A DNA stretch of 64,000 nucleotides from Bacillus sp. THAF10 (GTDB lineage Bacteria; Bacillota; Bacilli; Bacillales; Bacillaceae_I), in assembly GCF_009363695.1 (NCBI RefSeq), contig NZ_CP045403.1, forward strand, positions 2,646,001 to 2,710,000, written 5' to 3'. A program made the translations under genes and the position numbers. The notes beneath the pieces were generated by a model. It was given only the letters and a program-made list of their open reading frames with translations. It made no database searches and was not told the origin of the DNA. Of the stretch, positions 37,691 to 46,977 are shown piece after piece (the stretch's first letter is position 1; each line of letters starts with the position of its first letter).

Positions 37691-38466
37691 GTTCGAGAAC
37701 CTCCATGGTGGTGATGATGATCATGACTTAACACATGAACATCATGGCCATAAAACTGCGATAGTTCCGTTGATTGTAACTCCTCAAATTCATCTGTCAC
37801 ACCATGAAAGTGCAAATGCTTATTTAAACAAGCCACATGCGTCACTTTTTCTGTTATGGTCCCTACATCATGGGTAACCAGGATAAGTGTAATCCCTAAC
37901 TTCTTGTTCAAATGAGCGAGCATAGAGTAAAAGTTTTGCACATTTTTAATATCCACTCCGACAGTAGGCTCATCTAGAATTAACAATTCTGGTTCACTCA
38001 CAAGTGCTCGAGCAATAAATACTCTTTGCTGCTGCCCTCCAGAAAGCTCACCAATATTTCTATACGTGAACTCCTCCATACCTACTGAATGAATCGCTTC
38101 AATCACTTGTTTTTTATGATTTTTATTAAAAAATTTAAATAGACCAACCTTCGATACTAAACCTGTAGAAACCACTTCAAATACAGTAGCAGGAAAACCA
38201 GAATTAAAGCTATTGGCCTTTTGCGAAACAAAACCAATCTTGTCCCATTCCTTAAATTTACGAGAATCCTTCCCAAACAATTCAATTGTACCTTTTTGTG
38301 GTCGTAATAAACCAAGAATACACTTCAAAAGCGTTGATTTTCCCGAGCCGTTTGGGCCAACTAGACCTAAAAATGCACCTTTTGGAATGGTCAAATTGAT
38401 ATCCTCTATCACGTTTTGCTTATCATATTTATACGAAACACCTTTAACATCCAATACATTTTCCAT
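37687..38466 (-). CDS. Zinc ABC transporter ATP-binding protein (ZnuC/ZurA type)
   Basis: Walker A GPNGSGKST, signature LSGGQQQR and Walker B LLILDEPTVGVD are intact. The last 20 residues hold a histidine cluster (HDHHHHHGG) that could bind zinc. The ATG at 38464-38466 has AAGGTG eight bases upstream; the frame begins at a GTG three codons earlier that overlaps this site. The operon znuC-znuB-zur has no substrate-binding lipoprotein gene, so that part (ZnuA/AdcA) must be elsewhere. Confidence 0.92.
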   Translation of the reverse strand: MENVLDVKGVSYKYDKQNVIEDINLTIPKGAFLGLVGPNGSGKSTLLKCILGLLRPQKGTIELFGKDSRKFKEWDKIGFVSQKANSFNSGFPATVFEVVSTGLVSKVGLFKFFNKNHKKQVIEAIHSVGMEEFTYRNIGELSGGQQQRVFIARALVSEPELLILDEPTVGVDIKNVQNFYSMLAHLNKKLGITLILVTHDVGTITEKVTHVACLNKHLHFHGVTDEFEELQSTELSQFYGHDVHVLSHDHHHHHGGSRT

Positions 38467-38484
38467 ATCTATCACACCTTAATA

Positions 38485-38505
38485 AAATAAGAATGATTAC
38501 GTTTT
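38485..38505 (-). promoter_or_regulatory. Zur box in the znuC-znuB-zur promoter
   Basis: The 21-base sequence matches the B. subtilis Zur operator AAATCGTAATNATTACGATTT at 16 of 20 fixed positions, with a near-perfect left half. A -35 TTGGTA and -10 TATTTT overlap it on the minus strand, so Zur bound with zinc would block transcription, including its own. Confidence 0.75.
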
Positions 38506-38586
38506 TTACCAATAGGCAATTATACAGCAGGTGGATGCAAAAGTAAATATATAAGCATATTTTCAAAAAGCTCTGTTAAACTTCGC

Positions 38587-38710
38587 GATTGATTTCCGCA
38601 AATGGCTCCGCGTCCTGCGGTGCTATTTGTGAGCCTCTTCGGCTTCGCCTGCGGGGTCTCTAGTCTATCGCTTTATTCCCGCTGGAGTCACCGCCTTTGC
38701 TGCAATCAAC
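38587..38710. repeat. GC-rich dispersed repeat, full copy B
   Basis: This 124-base element runs from GATTGATTTCCGCAAATGGC to TTTGCTGCAATCAAC, with terminal inverted repeats, between the znuC promoter and the terminator of the histidine kinase. It contains GCTCCGCGTCCTGCGG, GCCTGCGGGGTCTC and CCGCTGGAGTC blocks shared with copies at 46978 and 47953. It has no coding content that is conserved between copies. Confidence 0.85.
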
Positions 38711-38763
38711 AGCGAAAAACTTCTTTAAATCTATCATTGCCTTTTACAAAACCTCTCAAAAAG

Positions 38764-38785
38764 AAAAAAGCCTTATACAGGCTTT
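38764..38785 (-). terminator. Intrinsic terminator of the histidine kinase gene
   Basis: A 6-bp stem (38767-38772 with 38780-38785), overlapping the stop codon, is followed by a T-rich tail on the minus strand. Confidence 0.7.
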
Positions 38786-40182
38786 TCGGAAATAAGAGGC
38801 AGACGAAAGCAAAAAGTGGAGCCTTCTCCTATCTTACTATTTACAAACAATTCTCCCTCATGATCTTCAATAATTTTTTTACATAGAGGAATACCTAAGC
38901 CATTGCCTTTTTCTTTTGTGGTAAAAAATGGCTTCCCTATTCGATCCAACACATCCTCATTCATGCCTTTTCCATTATCAATCACCTTAATCTCATAAAA
39001 GGTATCGAATTTTTTGGCACGCAGTAAAAACAGCTTATTTTTTTGATCCTTTGGGTAGGCCTCAATGGCGTTGCGTAGAAAATTAAGCATTACCTGTTTA
39101 ATCATTGCTTCATTTACTAACACATATTCATCGACTTCATCGATATCAAAATCAAAATCAATATTATGTAATAGGCACTCTGATTGGAAAATATAGACCA
39201 ATGACTGAAAAATACGTTGCGGAAGGATAACTTGCTTCTTCACTTTTTTCCTAGAAACAGATAAAAAGTCCTCAATGATGGAATTCATTCTGTTAATTTC
39301 AGCCATGATTGTATCGTAGTACTTGCTCCAATTATTCGTGATTTGTGATAGCTGGATAAAACCTTTAATTACAGAGAGAGGATTTCTAAGCTCATGGGCC
39401 ATTCCCGCTGAGATTTGCGAGACAGATTCCATTTGCTGTTTATACACTAGCAGGTTTTCAAATTTTTGCTGATACGATCTATCATGAATAATGAAAAATA
39501 CTTTATCCGAGCGTTCGAAGAAAATACCCTGAATCTGGTAGAGAACTTCATCATCGTAACAGATTCTTTCTTTAAATTTCTTATTCCCAAGTACTTCTTC
39601 ATAAATTTCATATAGTTTGTCCTTCAAAAATACTGGCGTAAGCAGTTCTTCAAATTCAAGGTTTACATAGTCTTCATCTACATCGAGCTCTAAAAGAGTC
39701 AAACACCGATGATTAATGTATTCAATCTTTCCTCCCTTAGAAAGCACCAAAATAGCGATATCAAGGGAATTAGTCATGAATTCATTCACTTTAAGTGACT
39801 GTTCTATCGTTCCATAATGAAGTGGTAAGACAACGGAGCTTTCTTTATTTTCAATTACATAGCCTGAAAGGTACAGTCTCTCCCCAGAAAACACACCTGT
39901 ATAACAGACCTCATGAAACTTTCCATTTACCCGATGAAACAAAAACCGTTTTACACTCTTTCCTTCTGCTTCCATGATATCTTTTAAGTAAGCATACACT
40001 TCATGGCGATAGGTGGAAGGAAAGCTCAGGAAAAAAGAACGCTCCTCCTCTAAATAAGCTAAAAACTTATTAGCGTGGGTATTCCATTCCTCGATAAAAC
40101 CATTCGTATTTAATATTAATCTAATTTCTGAATTTAATTTTTGAAATATATCCTGCTCTTTTTTATCTATTATAAACGACAA
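38773..40182 (-). CDS. Orphan histidine kinase of the sporulation-kinase type
   Basis: The 469-residue protein has no clear membrane helix. A PAS-like N-terminal region (about 135-240) is followed by the dimerisation domain with the H box GMAHELRNPLSVIKGFIQLS, and the catalytic domain with N box NFLRNAIEAYPKD, G1 DNGKGM and G2 KGNGLGIPLCK. The H box is that of Bacillus KinA-E kinases that phosphorylate Spo0F. No response regulator is adjacent, which supports a phosphorelay input. The start is TTG with GGGGGAG seven to eight bases upstream. Confidence 0.85.
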   Translation of the reverse strand: MSFIIDKKEQDIFQKLNSEIRLILNTNGFIEEWNTHANKFLAYLEEERSFFLSFPSTYRHEVYAYLKDIMEAEGKSVKRFLFHRVNGKFHEVCYTGVFSGERLYLSGYVIENKESSVVLPLHYGTIEQSLKVNEFMTNSLDIAILVLSKGGKIEYINHRCLTLLELDVDEDYVNLEFEELLTPVFLKDKLYEIYEEVLGNKKFKERICYDDEVLYQIQGIFFERSDKVFFIIHDRSYQQKFENLLVYKQQMESVSQISAGMAHELRNPLSVIKGFIQLSQITNNWSKYYDTIMAEINRMNSIIEDFLSVSRKKVKKQVILPQRIFQSLVYIFQSECLLHNIDFDFDIDEVDEYVLVNEAMIKQVMLNFLRNAIEAYPKDQKNKLFLLRAKKFDTFYEIKVIDNGKGMNEDVLDRIGKPFFTTKEKGNGLGIPLCKKIIEDHEGELFVNSKIGEGSTFCFRLPLISEKPV

Positions 40183-40325
40183 GGTGACTCCCCCTTGTTT
40201 CCCCTTTAAATATCGTTCGTTAATGGAATATTTTAATTATACAATAATTTCCCAACAGTTGTCATATTATTTCTAAAAGGTAGCCTTTTTGTTTTTTTAT
40301 CATAGGCTATGTTTGGGAGGGGAAT

Positions 40326-40586
40326 GTGATAATGAATATTTACCAGCAGATTGTCAACAAGAAACTCCATGGCATCACGCCAAAGGAATTGTTGAAGTAT
40401 AGTGATGAGTATAACATTAACCTAACAAGTGATCAGGCAAAGAAAGTAGCAGCTTTATTAAATTCGAAAAAGGTAAATGTGTTTAATACGTCGGAGAGAA
40501 TTCAGTTGATGAAGGAAGTTGCCAAAATAACCGGTCATGAAACAGCGAAAAAAGTAAATCAATTATTTTTGGAATTTATCAAATGA
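40326..40586 (+). CDS. yqfT: YqfT family small protein (DUF2624)
   Basis: The 86-residue protein begins MNIYQQIVNKKLHGITPKEL and matches DUF2624/YqfT. It is helical and charged. Function unknown. The GTG at 40326 has GGGAGG five to six bases upstream; the ATG at 40332 is also possible. Convergent with nfo through a shared terminator, the same order as yqfS-yqfT in B. subtilis. Confidence 0.82.
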   Translation: MIMNIYQQIVNKKLHGITPKELLKYSDEYNINLTSDQAKKVAALLNSKKVNVFNTSERIQLMKEVAKITGHETAKKVNQLFLEFIK

Positions 40587-40621
40587 AAAAAGCTGTACGG
40601 ATTTTGTCCGTACAGCTTTTT
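40587..40621. terminator. Bidirectional terminator between yqfT and nfo
   Basis: A perfect 15-bp stem (40587-40601 with 40607-40621) with a 5-nt loop has A and T runs at its ends and abuts both stop codons. Confidence 0.92.
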
Positions 40622-41524
40622 TTATTGTTCATTAATTATCTTTGATAAAATTTCTTCCTCAAAACTTTTGCTTTTAAGCATGGCAATTTCATGCTTGTAT
40701 GGAGGTTTTCTGTCCTTTTTATCTTCTCCAACATATGGTGTTTCTAAAATTTTCGGAATATGCGTTAATTGGGCATGATGGACTATATAGTTGATGGCAT
40801 CGAAGCCAATGTGTCCAAAGCCAATGTTTTCATGACGATCTTTAGCTGCTCCACAACTATTTTTACTATCATTAATATGCAATACTTTTAACCGATCAAG
40901 ACCAATGATATCATCAAATTGCTTTAATACACCGTCAAAGTCATTGACAATGTCATATCCTGCATCATGAACGTGACATGTATCAAGGCATATGGATAGC
41001 TTTTCATTAAGATGCACTCCATCAATAATCCTCGCTAGTTCTTCAAAGGTCCGTCCGCATTCTGAGCCTTTTCCAGCCATTGTTTCTAGAGCGATTTGGA
41101 CATTTTGTTCCTTTGTCAGGGCTTCATTCAATCCTTTGATAATTTGAGTGATTCCCTCATCCGTTCCGGCACCTACGTGAGCACCAGGGTGAAGCACAAT
41201 CTGCTTTGCTCCGATAGCTTCTGTTCTCTTTACTTCTTCTGCAAGGAATCTAACTCCAAGCTCAAAGGTCTCTGGTTTTTGGGAATTACCAATATTAATA
41301 ATATAGGGCGCATGGACGATAATTTCTTGTATTCCATGCTCCTTCATATGAATGCGGCCAGCCTCAATATTCAAATCTTCTATCTTTTTTCTTCTTGTAT
41401 TTTGAGGAGCACCAGTATAAATCATGAATACATTTGAGCCATAAGAAGCTGCTTCTTCACTAGCTGCAAGTAACATCTTTTTTCCACTCATGGAAACATG
41501 AGAGCCAATTAATACGTTTTCCAC
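40622..41524 (-). CDS. nfo: Endonuclease IV
   Basis: The AP endonuclease repairs abasic sites in DNA and in B. subtilis protects spores. The trinuclear zinc ligands lie in [37 protein letters not shown] and [12 protein letters not shown]. Normal length (300). The start is GTG with TGAGGTG upstream. It equals yqfS of B. subtilis, downstream of cshB. Confidence 0.95.
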   Translation of the reverse strand: MENVLIGSHVSMSGKKMLLAASEEAASYGSNVFMIYTGAPQNTRRKKIEDLNIEAGRIHMKEHGIQEIIVHAPYIINIGNSQKPETFELGVRFLAEEVKRTEAIGAKQIVLHPGAHVGAGTDEGITQIIKGLNEALTKEQNVQIALETMAGKGSECGRTFEELARIIDGVHLNEKLSICLDTCHVHDAGYDIVNDFDGVLKQFDDIIGLDRLKVLHINDSKNSCGAAKDRHENIGFGHIGFDAINYIVHHAQLTHIPKILETPYVGEDKKDRKPPYKHEIAMLKSKSFEEEILSKIINEQ

Positions 41525-41597
41525 AACATCACCTCATTTAAAATCAGTTATTATTTTATCATAATGATGCTGGGAAAGGTCATGAAAGTGCTCATTT

Positions 41598-42905
41598 TCA
41601 GCGTTTTTTGAGACGTCTTTGTCTCTTTTTATACTGCTCTACTTCGTATTTATGTTTCTTTTTATACCCAGGCTTTACTTTGGTTGATTTTTTGACTGCT
41701 GTTTTCGCAGCAACATCAATTTCATTGATTTGTTTTTTTCTAGCTTTTCTCTTATTACGAGGTCCAACCTCAACCAGCTCTCCAGCACGAATTTCTAACT
41801 GTGTGAACTGTATGCCAAGATTTTCAATTTGATTAATAGCATTCTCATCTGATGGTTCATAGATTGTTACGGCAATACCGGAATAATCCGCACGGGCAGT
41901 TCGTCCAACTCTGTGAATATAGAAGTCAAGATCAGTTGGAAGCTCATAATTGATCACATGACTGACTCCTTCAATATCGATACCCCTTGCAGCGAGATCG
42001 GTTGCAACAACATATTGAAATTCAAGGTCGTTAATTGACTTCATCATTTTCTTGCGTTCACGCGGGTTAAGATCGCCGTGAAGTCTCCCAACCTTTAAGC
42101 CTTCTTGCAGCAATTCATCTGCCACTTCATCTGCTTTCTTTTTCGTGTTAGTGAACACGATGGCAAGGTACGGGTTGTATTTTACTAAAAGGTCACGTAC
42201 CGTTCTCGTTCTTGTTTTTGATTTTAATGGCATTAAGAGATGTTTTATTTTTTCAGCTGCAACCTGCTTTGGCGCAACATGCGTATATTTAGGGTTTTCC
42301 ATGTATTTTCTTAAGAAAGGCTTTAGCTTTTCTGGTATGGTTGCGGAGAAGACTAGTATTTGCAGATTTTCTGGCATCGCTGCTGCAACTTTATCAACGT
42401 CTTCAATAAATCCCATGTCAAGCATGAGGTCTGCTTCATCGACAACAATTGTTTTGGCAGTATGGACGAGTAACGCATTCTCTACCATAAGGTCCTTAAT
42501 ACGACCAGGGGTACCTACCACAATATGAGGCTGTGTTTTTAAGCGGTCTATCGTTCTTTGTTTATCCGTTCCGCCAACATAGCAACGGGCAGAAATCATG
42601 TCTTCACCAGTACAAAACTTTGTAATCTTTAGAACCTCTTGATAAATTTGGTTTGCCAGTTCTCTTGTTGGTGCCGTAATAACTGCTTGAACTTCCTGTT
42701 TTGCAGCATCAATATTGCTAAGGATTGGCAATAAGAAAGCATGTGTTTTTCCTGTTCCAGTTTGAGATTGCCCAATGGCACTTTCTCCGTTAAGTAATGC
42801 AGGAATCATTCTCTCTTGCACTTCCGTTGGTTTTTGAAAACGAAGCTCGTTTACAGCTTCCAGGATAAATGGTTTTAAATTAAATCGTTCAAATTGCTTT
42901 GTCAT
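41598..42905 (-). CDS. cshB: DEAD-box RNA helicase CshB
   Basis: The two RecA domains carry Q motif FxxFxxKPxI, motif I GQSQTGTGKTHA, DEAD-like VVDEADLML, SAT, and motif VI HRVGRTARADYSG. The C-terminal 60 residues are Lys/Arg-rich (KPGYKKKHKYEVEQYKKRQRR). CshB is a cold-shock helicase that works with CspB. The order cshB-nfo is that of B. subtilis yqfR-yqfS. GGAGGT precedes the ATG. Confidence 0.93.
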   Translation of the reverse strand: MTKQFERFNLKPFILEAVNELRFQKPTEVQERMIPALLNGESAIGQSQTGTGKTHAFLLPILSNIDAAKQEVQAVITAPTRELANQIYQEVLKITKFCTGEDMISARCYVGGTDKQRTIDRLKTQPHIVVGTPGRIKDLMVENALLVHTAKTIVVDEADLMLDMGFIEDVDKVAAAMPENLQILVFSATIPEKLKPFLRKYMENPKYTHVAPKQVAAEKIKHLLMPLKSKTRTRTVRDLLVKYNPYLAIVFTNTKKKADEVADELLQEGLKVGRLHGDLNPRERKKMMKSINDLEFQYVVATDLAARGIDIEGVSHVINYELPTDLDFYIHRVGRTARADYSGIAVTIYEPSDENAINQIENLGIQFTQLEIRAGELVEVGPRNKRKARKKQINEIDVAAKTAVKKSTKVKPGYKKKHKYEVEQYKKRQRRLKKR

Positions 42906-43122
42906 ATATTTGTACCTCCAAGGTTGCTTCCATAAAAAATGTTTAAAAGAAAAGCTGTTCCGTTCGACTTTTCAACTCCAAACCCCTATTATAAAGGAGT
43001 TTTTACTTTTTGGCTACACTACGGTTGTGCCCATTCTTTCAAGACTATAAACATGACTAGCCCTTTCTGCATAAATTAAAGAAGAATAGAAAGACGATGT
43101 GAGGAAAGAAAGGAGGATTACC

Positions 43123-43974
43123 ATGTTATTTGGACCTAATCGACCAATGCGAGAGATGAACCAGCAACCATTCTTCCGCATCGGTCCCTCCCAAATGATG
43201 CAACAACCACCTAATAATAATTTCTTTAATAGTTTAAATATGTCCAACCAAAATATGAGAAATGCCCCTATGCCAGGGATGTCTACCATGCGAAACCCAA
43301 TGATGAGGCAAAACCCTTCTGGATTTATGGGAGGAGCTGGTAGAGGTTTTAATCGCGGTGGCGGCGGTCTCTTTAGTCGACTTGGTGGTGGCGGCGGTGG
43401 CGGCTTCAATCAAAGTGGTGGCGGCGGTGGTTTGCTTTCCAAACTTTTCGGTAGATCAGCCGCAGGAAATGCTGCAAACATGGGCGGAGTCGGTCAACTT
43501 GGAAATATGGGTGGTCTAAATCAACTCGCAACAAGAGGCGGTCTTGGTCAGTTAGCGAATGCTGGTGGTCTCGGGCAGTTAGCGAATGCTGGTGGGCTTG
43601 GGCAATTCCTAAACCCCAGTAATTTAACAGGAATGTTAGGGAACGTTCAAAAAGCACTTAAAATGGCCGAAGGGGTTATGCCGATGGTTCAGCAATATGG
43701 ACCTCTCGTGCGCAATGTTCCTGCTATGCTGAAACTCTATAGTGAATTAAAAAATGCAGATGACATCGAGGTGGAAGATGAAGAAAACACAACCTCGGAT
43801 AAAACAGATAAAACAGAAAACACCGAATCCTCTTCCACCGAAGAAGGAAAAAAGAAAAGAAAACAAAAAAAGGTTCGAGTGAAAATGGAGAATTCGGAGA
43901 AAACGGAGAAAACTACCAAAGATGAAGTTAGCCAAAAAACATCCACCACTCCCGCCCCTAAACTATATATTTAA
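43123..43974 (+). CDS. yqfQ: VrrA/YqfQ family glycine-rich protein
   Basis: The 283-residue protein starts MLFGPNRPMREMNQQPFF after AAAGGAGG (the frame is open eight codons upstream without a ribosome site). It has an Asn/Gln/Met-rich head, a glycine-rich part (GGGGGGFNQSGGGGG), a nine-residue repeat GGLGQLANA, a helical core (NVQKALKMAEGVMPMVQQYG) and a Lys/Glu/Thr-rich tail. It matches the VrrA/YqfQ family known from the variable-number repeat of B. anthracis. Role unknown, possibly in the spore. Confidence 0.87.
   Translation: MLFGPNRPMREMNQQPFFRIGPSQMMQQPPNNNFFNSLNMSNQNMRNAPMPGMSTMRNPMMRQNPSGFMGGAGRGFNRGGGGLFSRLGGGGGGGFNQSGGGGGLLSKLFGRSAAGNAANMGGVGQLGNMGGLNQLATRGGLGQLANAGGLGQLANAGGLGQFLNPSNLTGMLGNVQKALKMAEGVMPMVQQYGPLVRNVPAMLKLYSELKNADDIEVEDEENTTSDKTDKTENTESSSTEEGKKKRKQKKVRVKMENSEKTEKTTKDEVSQKTSTTPAPKLYI
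43510..43617 (+). repeat. 27-bp tandem repeat inside yqfQ
   Basis: Four units encode GGLNQLATR, GGLGQLANA, GGLGQLANA and GGLGQFLNP. The second and third units are nearly identical at DNA level. This is a candidate variable-number repeat. Confidence 0.85.
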
Positions 43975-43993
43975 GAGCTACTAATATCTTCTT

Positions 43994-44023
43994 TTGTACT
44001 ATCCCTCCAATTTATACTATAAT
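43994..44023 (+). promoter_or_regulatory. SigA promoter of ispH
   Basis: The -35 TTGTAC (43994-43999) and a perfect -10 TATAAT (44018-44023) are 18 bases apart; the start site would be near 44030. Confidence 0.75.
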
Positions 44024-44037
44024 AGAAATCAGGAATG

Positions 44038-44059
44038 AGAGAGTGATGCATCACTCTCT
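44038..44059 (+). other. 22-base perfect palindrome in the ispH leader
   Basis: The sequence AGAGAGTGA-TGCA-TCACTCTCT is fully self-complementary. It starts about eight bases after the predicted start site and ends 11 bases before the ribosome site. It can be a 5' stabilising hairpin or a dimeric-protein operator. The three T residues after it are too few for a terminator. Confidence 0.7.
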
Positions 44060-44086
44060 TTATTGATGTTAGGAGGGTATGCCCTT

Positions 44087-45037
44087 ATGGAAATTATTAA
44101 GATTGCCCCACGTGGTTATTGCTATGGCGTTGTAGATGCAATGGTCATTGCCAGAAATGCAGCATTAGATCCAACCTTACCCCGACCAATCTACATCTTA
44201 GGTATGATTGTTCATAATAAACATGTAACGGATGCATTTGAAGAAGAAGGAATTATTACTCTGGATGGCGCAAATCGTCTTGAAATATTAGATCAAATTC
44301 ATGAAGGTACCGTGATTTTCACAGCACATGGTGTATCACCTGAGGTAAAAAAGCGGGCTCGTGATAAAGGATTGACTACCATCGATGCAACATGCCCTGA
44401 TGTTACTCGAACTCATGATCTAATTCGAGCGAAGGAAGCGGAAGGCTATGAGGTCATCTATATTGGGAAAAAAGGACATCCAGAACCAGAAGGAGCGGTT
44501 GGTGTAGCACCTAATATCGTTCATCTTGTGGAAAGTGAAGAGGATGTAGCGAATCTTTCTATTAACCGCGAAAAAATCATTGTTACGAACCAAACAACCA
44601 TGAGTCAATGGGATGTAGCTGATATTATGGTGAAAGTACAAGAAAAATATCCACACGTTGAGCAACATAAAGAGATTTGCCTTGCTACTCAAGTTAGACA
44701 AGAAGCAGTTGCCGAGCAGGCAGGACAAGCAGATGTCACCATTGTTGTCGGTGATCCAAAAAGTAATAACTCTAATCGACTTGCTCAAGTATCCCAAGAG
44801 ATTGCCGGGACACCTGCCTATCGAATCTCTGATTTAAGTGAACTACAAATCCAATGGTTAATGAATGCCAAAACAGTAGCTGTGACAGCTGGTGCTTCGA
44901 CACCAACTCCTATTACTAAAGAGGTTATCCAGTTTATTGAGCAGTTTAATCCATTAAACAAAGATACTTGGAAAACGGAAAAAAATGTTCCGTTGCAAAA
45001 GATTCTACCAAAAGTCAAGAAAACGAAGACGTCATAA
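44087..45037 (+). CDS. ispH: 4-hydroxy-3-methylbut-2-enyl diphosphate reductase IspH
   Basis: IspH (LytB) makes IPP and DMAPP from HMBPP in the last step of the MEP pathway with a 4Fe-4S cluster. The three cysteines are in PRGYCYGVV (residue 12), TCPDVTRTH and [15 protein letters not shown] nine to ten bases before the ATG at 44087 fixes the start; the frame is open eight codons further. The protein is 316 residues with a lysine-rich end ([10 protein letters not shown]). Convergent with yqfO. Confidence 0.96.
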   Translation: MEIIKIAPRGYCYGVVDAMVIARNAALDPTLPRPIYILGMIVHNKHVTDAFEEEGIITLDGANRLEILDQIHEGTVIFTAHGVSPEVKKRARDKGLTTIDATCPDVTRTHDLIRAKEAEGYEVIYIGKKGHPEPEGAVGVAPNIVHLVESEEDVANLSINREKIIVTNQTTMSQWDVADIMVKVQEKYPHVEQHKEICLATQVRQEAVAEQAGQADVTIVVGDPKSNNSNRLAQVSQEIAGTPAYRISDLSELQIQWLMNAKTVAVTAGASTPTPITKEVIQFIEQFNPLNKDTWKTEKNVPLQKILPKVKKTKTS

Positions 45038-45039
45038 CA

Positions 45040-45078
45040 AAAAGCAACATCCTAAGTGACAAGTAGGATGTTGCTTTT
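45040..45078. terminator. Bidirectional terminator between ispH and yqfO
   Basis: A perfect 15-bp stem (45040-45054 with 45064-45078) with a 9-nt loop has A and T runs on both sides. Confidence 0.92.
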
Positions 45079-45082
45079 TAAG

Positions 45083-46201
45083 TTACATAAATGTAAATGG
45101 GTCGGTGTTACTTTCAGAAACCAATACCTGTAGTTCCCATTTATTTTCGGATGCTGCTTGTTGGAGCTCGTCTGAAACACCCTTTTTCATAATTTTTTCG
45201 GCATAGTGGCCAGGATCAATTACGTTCAAACCGATCGCCAAAGCATCATGGGCGGTATGAAAATACAGATCCCCTGTTACATATACATCAGCTCCAGCAA
45301 ATTTCGCAGAATGAATGTACTTATTTCCGTCCCCACCTAGCACCGCTACTTTTTTGATTAACGCTTTTTGATCACCAACAACTCGGACATTTTGCACATC
45401 CAGTGCTTTTTTTGTATGCTGGGCAAATTCGGCTAAGCTCATTGGCTCTGCAAGTCTACCAACTCGACCAAGTCCAAGGGAATCTCCTTCATTTTCAAGC
45501 TTATAAATATCGTATGCTACTTCTTCATAAGGGTGGGATTTCATCATTGCAGAGAGAACTTTCTTTTCCATGGAAACAGGATAGATGGTTTCCACCTTAA
45601 CTTCCCGCACTTTTTCCAAGTGTCCTTTTTCACCGATAAACGGATTTGTCCCGTGGAGTGGCATGAAACGGCCTTCTCCCTCAATATTAAAAGAACAATG
45701 ACTGTAATTGCCGATATGACCCGCTCCGGCATTGCCGAGGGCATCTCGCACATTATCTGCATGCGTGAGAGGAACAAACACGCTAATTTTTCTTAGTTCC
45801 TCTTTTTGTGTGGGAACTAGTACTTCTGTTTCCTTAAGACCTAACGCATCTGCTAGTAAATCATTGACACCACCAGGAGCCACATCCAAGTTGGTGTGAG
45901 CAACATAGACAGCAATGTCATGTTTAATGCACTTTGTAACAATTTTCCCAGCTGGAGTTTGATCTGTTATATGAGGCAATGCTCTAAAAATCGGTGGATG
46001 ATGGGCAATGATTAAATCCACTTGATTGTTCATTGCCTCATCAACTACATTTTCCAGCACATCCAATGTAACCATCACTTTTTTTACTGGTTTGTTTAAT
46101 GAACCAATTTGCAAACCAATTTTATCTCCCTCTACGGCATATTTTTTTGGAGAGAACTGTTCAAACCATTGAATAATTTCAAAACCGTTCACTGTTTTCA
46201 A
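45083..46201 (-). CDS. yqfO: Nif3-like dinuclear metal centre hexameric protein
   Basis: The 372-residue protein is of the NIF3/YqfO family, annotated as GTP cyclohydrolase 1 type 2 homologue. Metal ligands are IIAHHPPIF, AHTNLDVAPGGVND and the C-terminal DPGHYAEKI. A CutA-like ferredoxin-fold insert occupies about residues 130-240 as in B. cereus YqfO. The start is TTG with GGAGG nine bases upstream and overlaps the end of trmK by 23 bases, so translation is coupled. Biological function unknown. Confidence 0.9.
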   Translation of the reverse strand: MKTVNGFEIIQWFEQFSPKKYAVEGDKIGLQIGSLNKPVKKVMVTLDVLENVVDEAMNNQVDLIIAHHPPIFRALPHITDQTPAGKIVTKCIKHDIAVYVAHTNLDVAPGGVNDLLADALGLKETEVLVPTQKEELRKISVFVPLTHADNVRDALGNAGAGHIGNYSHCSFNIEGEGRFMPLHGTNPFIGEKGHLEKVREVKVETIYPVSMEKKVLSAMMKSHPYEEVAYDIYKLENEGDSLGLGRVGRLAEPMSLAEFAQHTKKALDVQNVRVVGDQKALIKKVAVLGGDGNKYIHSAKFAGADVYVTGDLYFHTAHDALAIGLNVIDPGHYAEKIMKKGVSDELQQAASENKWELQVLVSESNTDPFTFM

Positions 46202-46907
46202 GGTCTAGGACCTCCTCAACCAATTTTATCTTGCTTTTTAATTCTTGCATTTTTGTAAGATTTGCTTCCGTTTGAGCTGCTGCTTCTAGTTGAGAAACAA
46301 TCTTCTTCCAATGAGCATGTTCATGTGACCACTTTTGAATGAAAACTTCATTTTTTTCTTTTGCTAAAAACGGCCCCATCAGTAAATATGCGTCTTTATT
46401 TTCTTTATAAAGCTCCTGTGTTATTCCTCGCTCTGCAACTAGTATTTCATAAATCCTATTATCCTCGATAAGTATACGTTCTGCTGTAAGCTCCCAACTA
46501 TTTTGAAGCAACCACTCTCGAATTTTTATGGCTCCAATATTCGGCTGAAGCACAAGGGTTTTCACACCTTTGAGCTTTTCTTTTCCTTTTTCCAAAATGG
46601 ATGTTATTAATGTTCCGCCCATACCAGCTATGGTGACACAAGTAACTTCATTAGGTGAAATAACATCTAGTCCATCCCCTTTTCTGACTTCAATGGCATG
46701 TGTTAACTCTGTTTTTTTCACCTGTTGAACGGCAGATTGATATGGGCCTTCTACTACCTCTCCTGCAACTCCTCTTTCGATATAACCCTGTAAATAAGCA
46801 TAGCATGGTAAATAGGCATGGTCAGAGCCGATATCAGCTAGGATACTTCCTTTAGGTATATACGATGCTACGGCTTCAAGTCTTTTTGAAAGTTTAAGTT
46901 CATTCAT
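46179..46907 (-). CDS. trmK: tRNA (adenine-22-N1)-methyltransferase TrmK
   Basis: The enzyme methylates A22 of tRNA with SAM. The SAM site is ILADIGSDHAYLP, with GDGLDVI and TIAGMGGTLI, characteristic of TrmK/YqfN. The C-terminal helical coiled coil follows residue 160. The ATG at 46905-46907 has GAGG nine bases upstream; a GTG five codons earlier overlaps it. It follows sigA-cccA in order as B. subtilis yqfN. Confidence 0.92.
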   Translation of the reverse strand: MNELKLSKRLEAVASYIPKGSILADIGSDHAYLPCYAYLQGYIERGVAGEVVEGPYQSAVQQVKKTELTHAIEVRKGDGLDVISPNEVTCVTIAGMGGTLITSILEKGKEKLKGVKTLVLQPNIGAIKIREWLLQNSWELTAERILIEDNRIYEILVAERGITQELYKENKDAYLLMGPFLAKEKNEVFIQKWSHEHAHWKKIVSQLEAAAQTEANLTKMQELKSKIKLVEEVLDLENSERF

Positions 46908-46977
46908 TTGTTTGGTCCTCACTGCTTATGTATTTTCATTCTTCTCGTATTAGTATAAGGCTTTGTTAATTTTTTCA

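Noticed and set aside
43014..43409. Proline-rich 131-codon minus-strand frame
   Set aside because: The PPPPPPP stretch is the complement of the glycine-rich coding region of yqfQ, a real gene with ribosome site on the other strand.
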